Positions 5,926 to 6,584 of a DNA stretch of 6,584 nt are shown here, piece after piece; within the stretch, counting starts at the first letter, position 1, and every line of letters starts with the position of its first letter. The DNA is taken from assembly GCA_050013795.1 (NCBI GenBank), contig JBEKEO010000177.1:1-6584 (forward strand). The letters run 5' to 3'. The position numbers were made by a program, and so were the translations under genes. Source of the DNA: CAWHOW01 sp050013795. GTDB taxonomy: Bacteria > Bacteroidota > Bacteroidia > Bacteroidales > CG2-30-32-10. The notes under the pieces are model-generated. The model saw only the letters and a program-made list of their open reading frames with translations, searched no databases and had not been told where the DNA came from.

Positions 5926-6584
5926 ATGAAGGCGGCTACTAATCAATTATTGTTTCAGTTTAACAATAAAGGCAATAAAGCCACAAGTGTTGGCTTTGGC
6001 GAAGGACTGCTGGAAGCGGGCGAAGCCGACAACCGTATTGTTGCCATTGGAGCCGATATTACGGCATCGGTTAAAGTGAACCTTTTTGCCGAAAAGTTCC
6101 CCAAGCGTTTCTATTCTCTTGGAATTGCCGAACAGAATTGTGTTGGCGTTGCTGCCGGACTTGCGCTGGGAGGAAAGATACCTGTATTTGCCACCTATGG
6201 CGTATTTGCAGCATTGCGAACTACAGACCAGATACGCATTTCGATTTGCTATAATAATTTTCATGTTATTATTGGAGGCGCTCATGCGGGTATTTCTGTC
6301 GGTCCCGATGGCGCCACTCACCAGGCACTTGAAGATATTGCCGTTATGCGTGTACTTCCTAATATGACCGTGCTTTCACCCTGCGATGCTACGCAAACAA
6401 AACTGGCAACACTGGCAGCATTGAAACAATTGAAAGGACCAGTTTATATAAGATACGGACGTGAACCCATGCCTGACTTCACAGAAGAAACAACAGCTTT
6501 TGAAATTGGCAAAGGCCAATTATTGAAAGAAGGAAACGATGTATCTGTTATCGCCACTGGCCATATGACATGGGAGGCTTTGCA
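5926..6584 (+). CDS. Transketolase, C-terminal subunit of the split type (5' part, runs off right edge)
   Basis: 219 codons from ATG 5926, still open at the edge; an in-frame TGA at 5917-5919 excludes an earlier start. The protein starts at the pyrimidine-binding domain: GFGEGLLEAG (23-32), IVAIGADIT (38-46), FYSLGIAEQN (62-71) with Glu69 as the conserved glutamate that activates the thiamine diphosphate aminopyrimidine, and AAGLALGGKIPVFATY (76-91). HAGISVGPDGATHQALEDIA (120-139) contains a substrate-region His132, and YIRYGRE (174-180) follows. The last residues (KGQLLKEGNDVSVIATG) begin the C-terminal domain. Subunits of this type are about 310-320 residues, so roughly 100 are missing here. 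With a TktN partner it moves two-carbon ketol units in the non-oxidative pentose phosphate pathway, in the cytosol. No TktN lies directly upstream. A DXS- or E1-beta-like relative is less likely given the GPDGATHQ motif and the start without an N-terminal domain. The gene appears more GC-rich than the surrounding spacers. Confidence 0.9.
   Translation, partial: MKAATNQLLFQFNNKGNKATSVGFGEGLLEAGEADNRIVAIGADITASVKVNLFAEKFPKRFYSLGIAEQNCVGVAAGLALGGKIPVFATYGVFAALRTTDQIRISICYNNFHVIIGGAHAGISVGPDGATHQALEDIAVMRVLPNMTVLSPCDATQTKLATLAALKQLKGPVYIRYGREPMPDFTEETTAFEIGKGQLLKEGNDVSVIATGHMTWEAL

Noticed and set aside
5947..6367. Frames on both strands within the transketolase gene (93 and 124 codons)
   Set aside because: They overlap a frame with unmistakable transketolase motifs and have no family signature themselves.
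1..6584. Search for a defence island, mobile element, CRISPR array or toxin-antitoxin pair
   Set aside because: No transposase, integrase, nuclease, repeat-spacer structure or pair of small genes is visible; all substantial frames have ordinary envelope or metabolic assignments.

Overview
The window looks like a chromosomal piece of a member of the Bacteroidota (Bacteroidetes), probably an environmental or uncultured lineage. The signs are a C-terminal type IX secretion (T9SS) sorting domain, a CarboxypepD_reg/plug/beta-barrel outer-membrane protein of the TonB-dependent-receptor superfamily, a lipoprotein whose lipobox is followed by S-K-D-N, AT-rich intergenic DNA without Shine-Dalgarno sequences, and repeated matches to the Bacteroidota promoter pattern TTG-N(17-23)-TAnnTTTG. 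No rRNA, tRNA, CRISPR array or insertion sequence was seen.

Layout, left to right. (1) The 5' part of a secreted protein with a G8-like/beta-helix-like start, minus strand (493 down to the window edge), with a good promoter at 525-555. (2) A 553-bp AT-rich gap that I judge non-coding for protein. It holds a candidate minus-strand small structured RNA (about 900 to 824) with its own consensus-like promoter, and the terminator of the next gene. (3) A complete T9SS cargo protein, minus strand, 2003-1047. (4) A 460-bp divergent gap with promoter elements for both sides. (5) An 805-residue outer-membrane beta-barrel protein, plus strand, starting at GTG 2464. (6) A short hairpin with A and T tracts on its two sides, fit to stop transcription from both directions. 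(7) A surface-type lipoprotein with a short collagen-like stretch and a CarboxypepD_reg-like domain, minus strand; its start should be 5714 rather than the longer 5774. (8) A 211-bp divergent promoter region. (9) The first 219 residues of the C-terminal subunit of a split transketolase (TktC type), plus strand, running off the right edge.

The genes do not form one operon: each has its own promoter candidate, and neighbours are divergent, convergent or separated by a terminator. Four of the five encode exported or envelope proteins (two secreted, one outer-membrane barrel, one lipoprotein), so the region is an ordinary envelope neighbourhood next to a central carbon metabolism gene. No clearly new multi-gene system is visible. 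The observations most worth a second look are the small structured RNA candidate, the near-leaderless promoter of the transketolase subunit, and the absence of a TktN partner directly upstream of that subunit.
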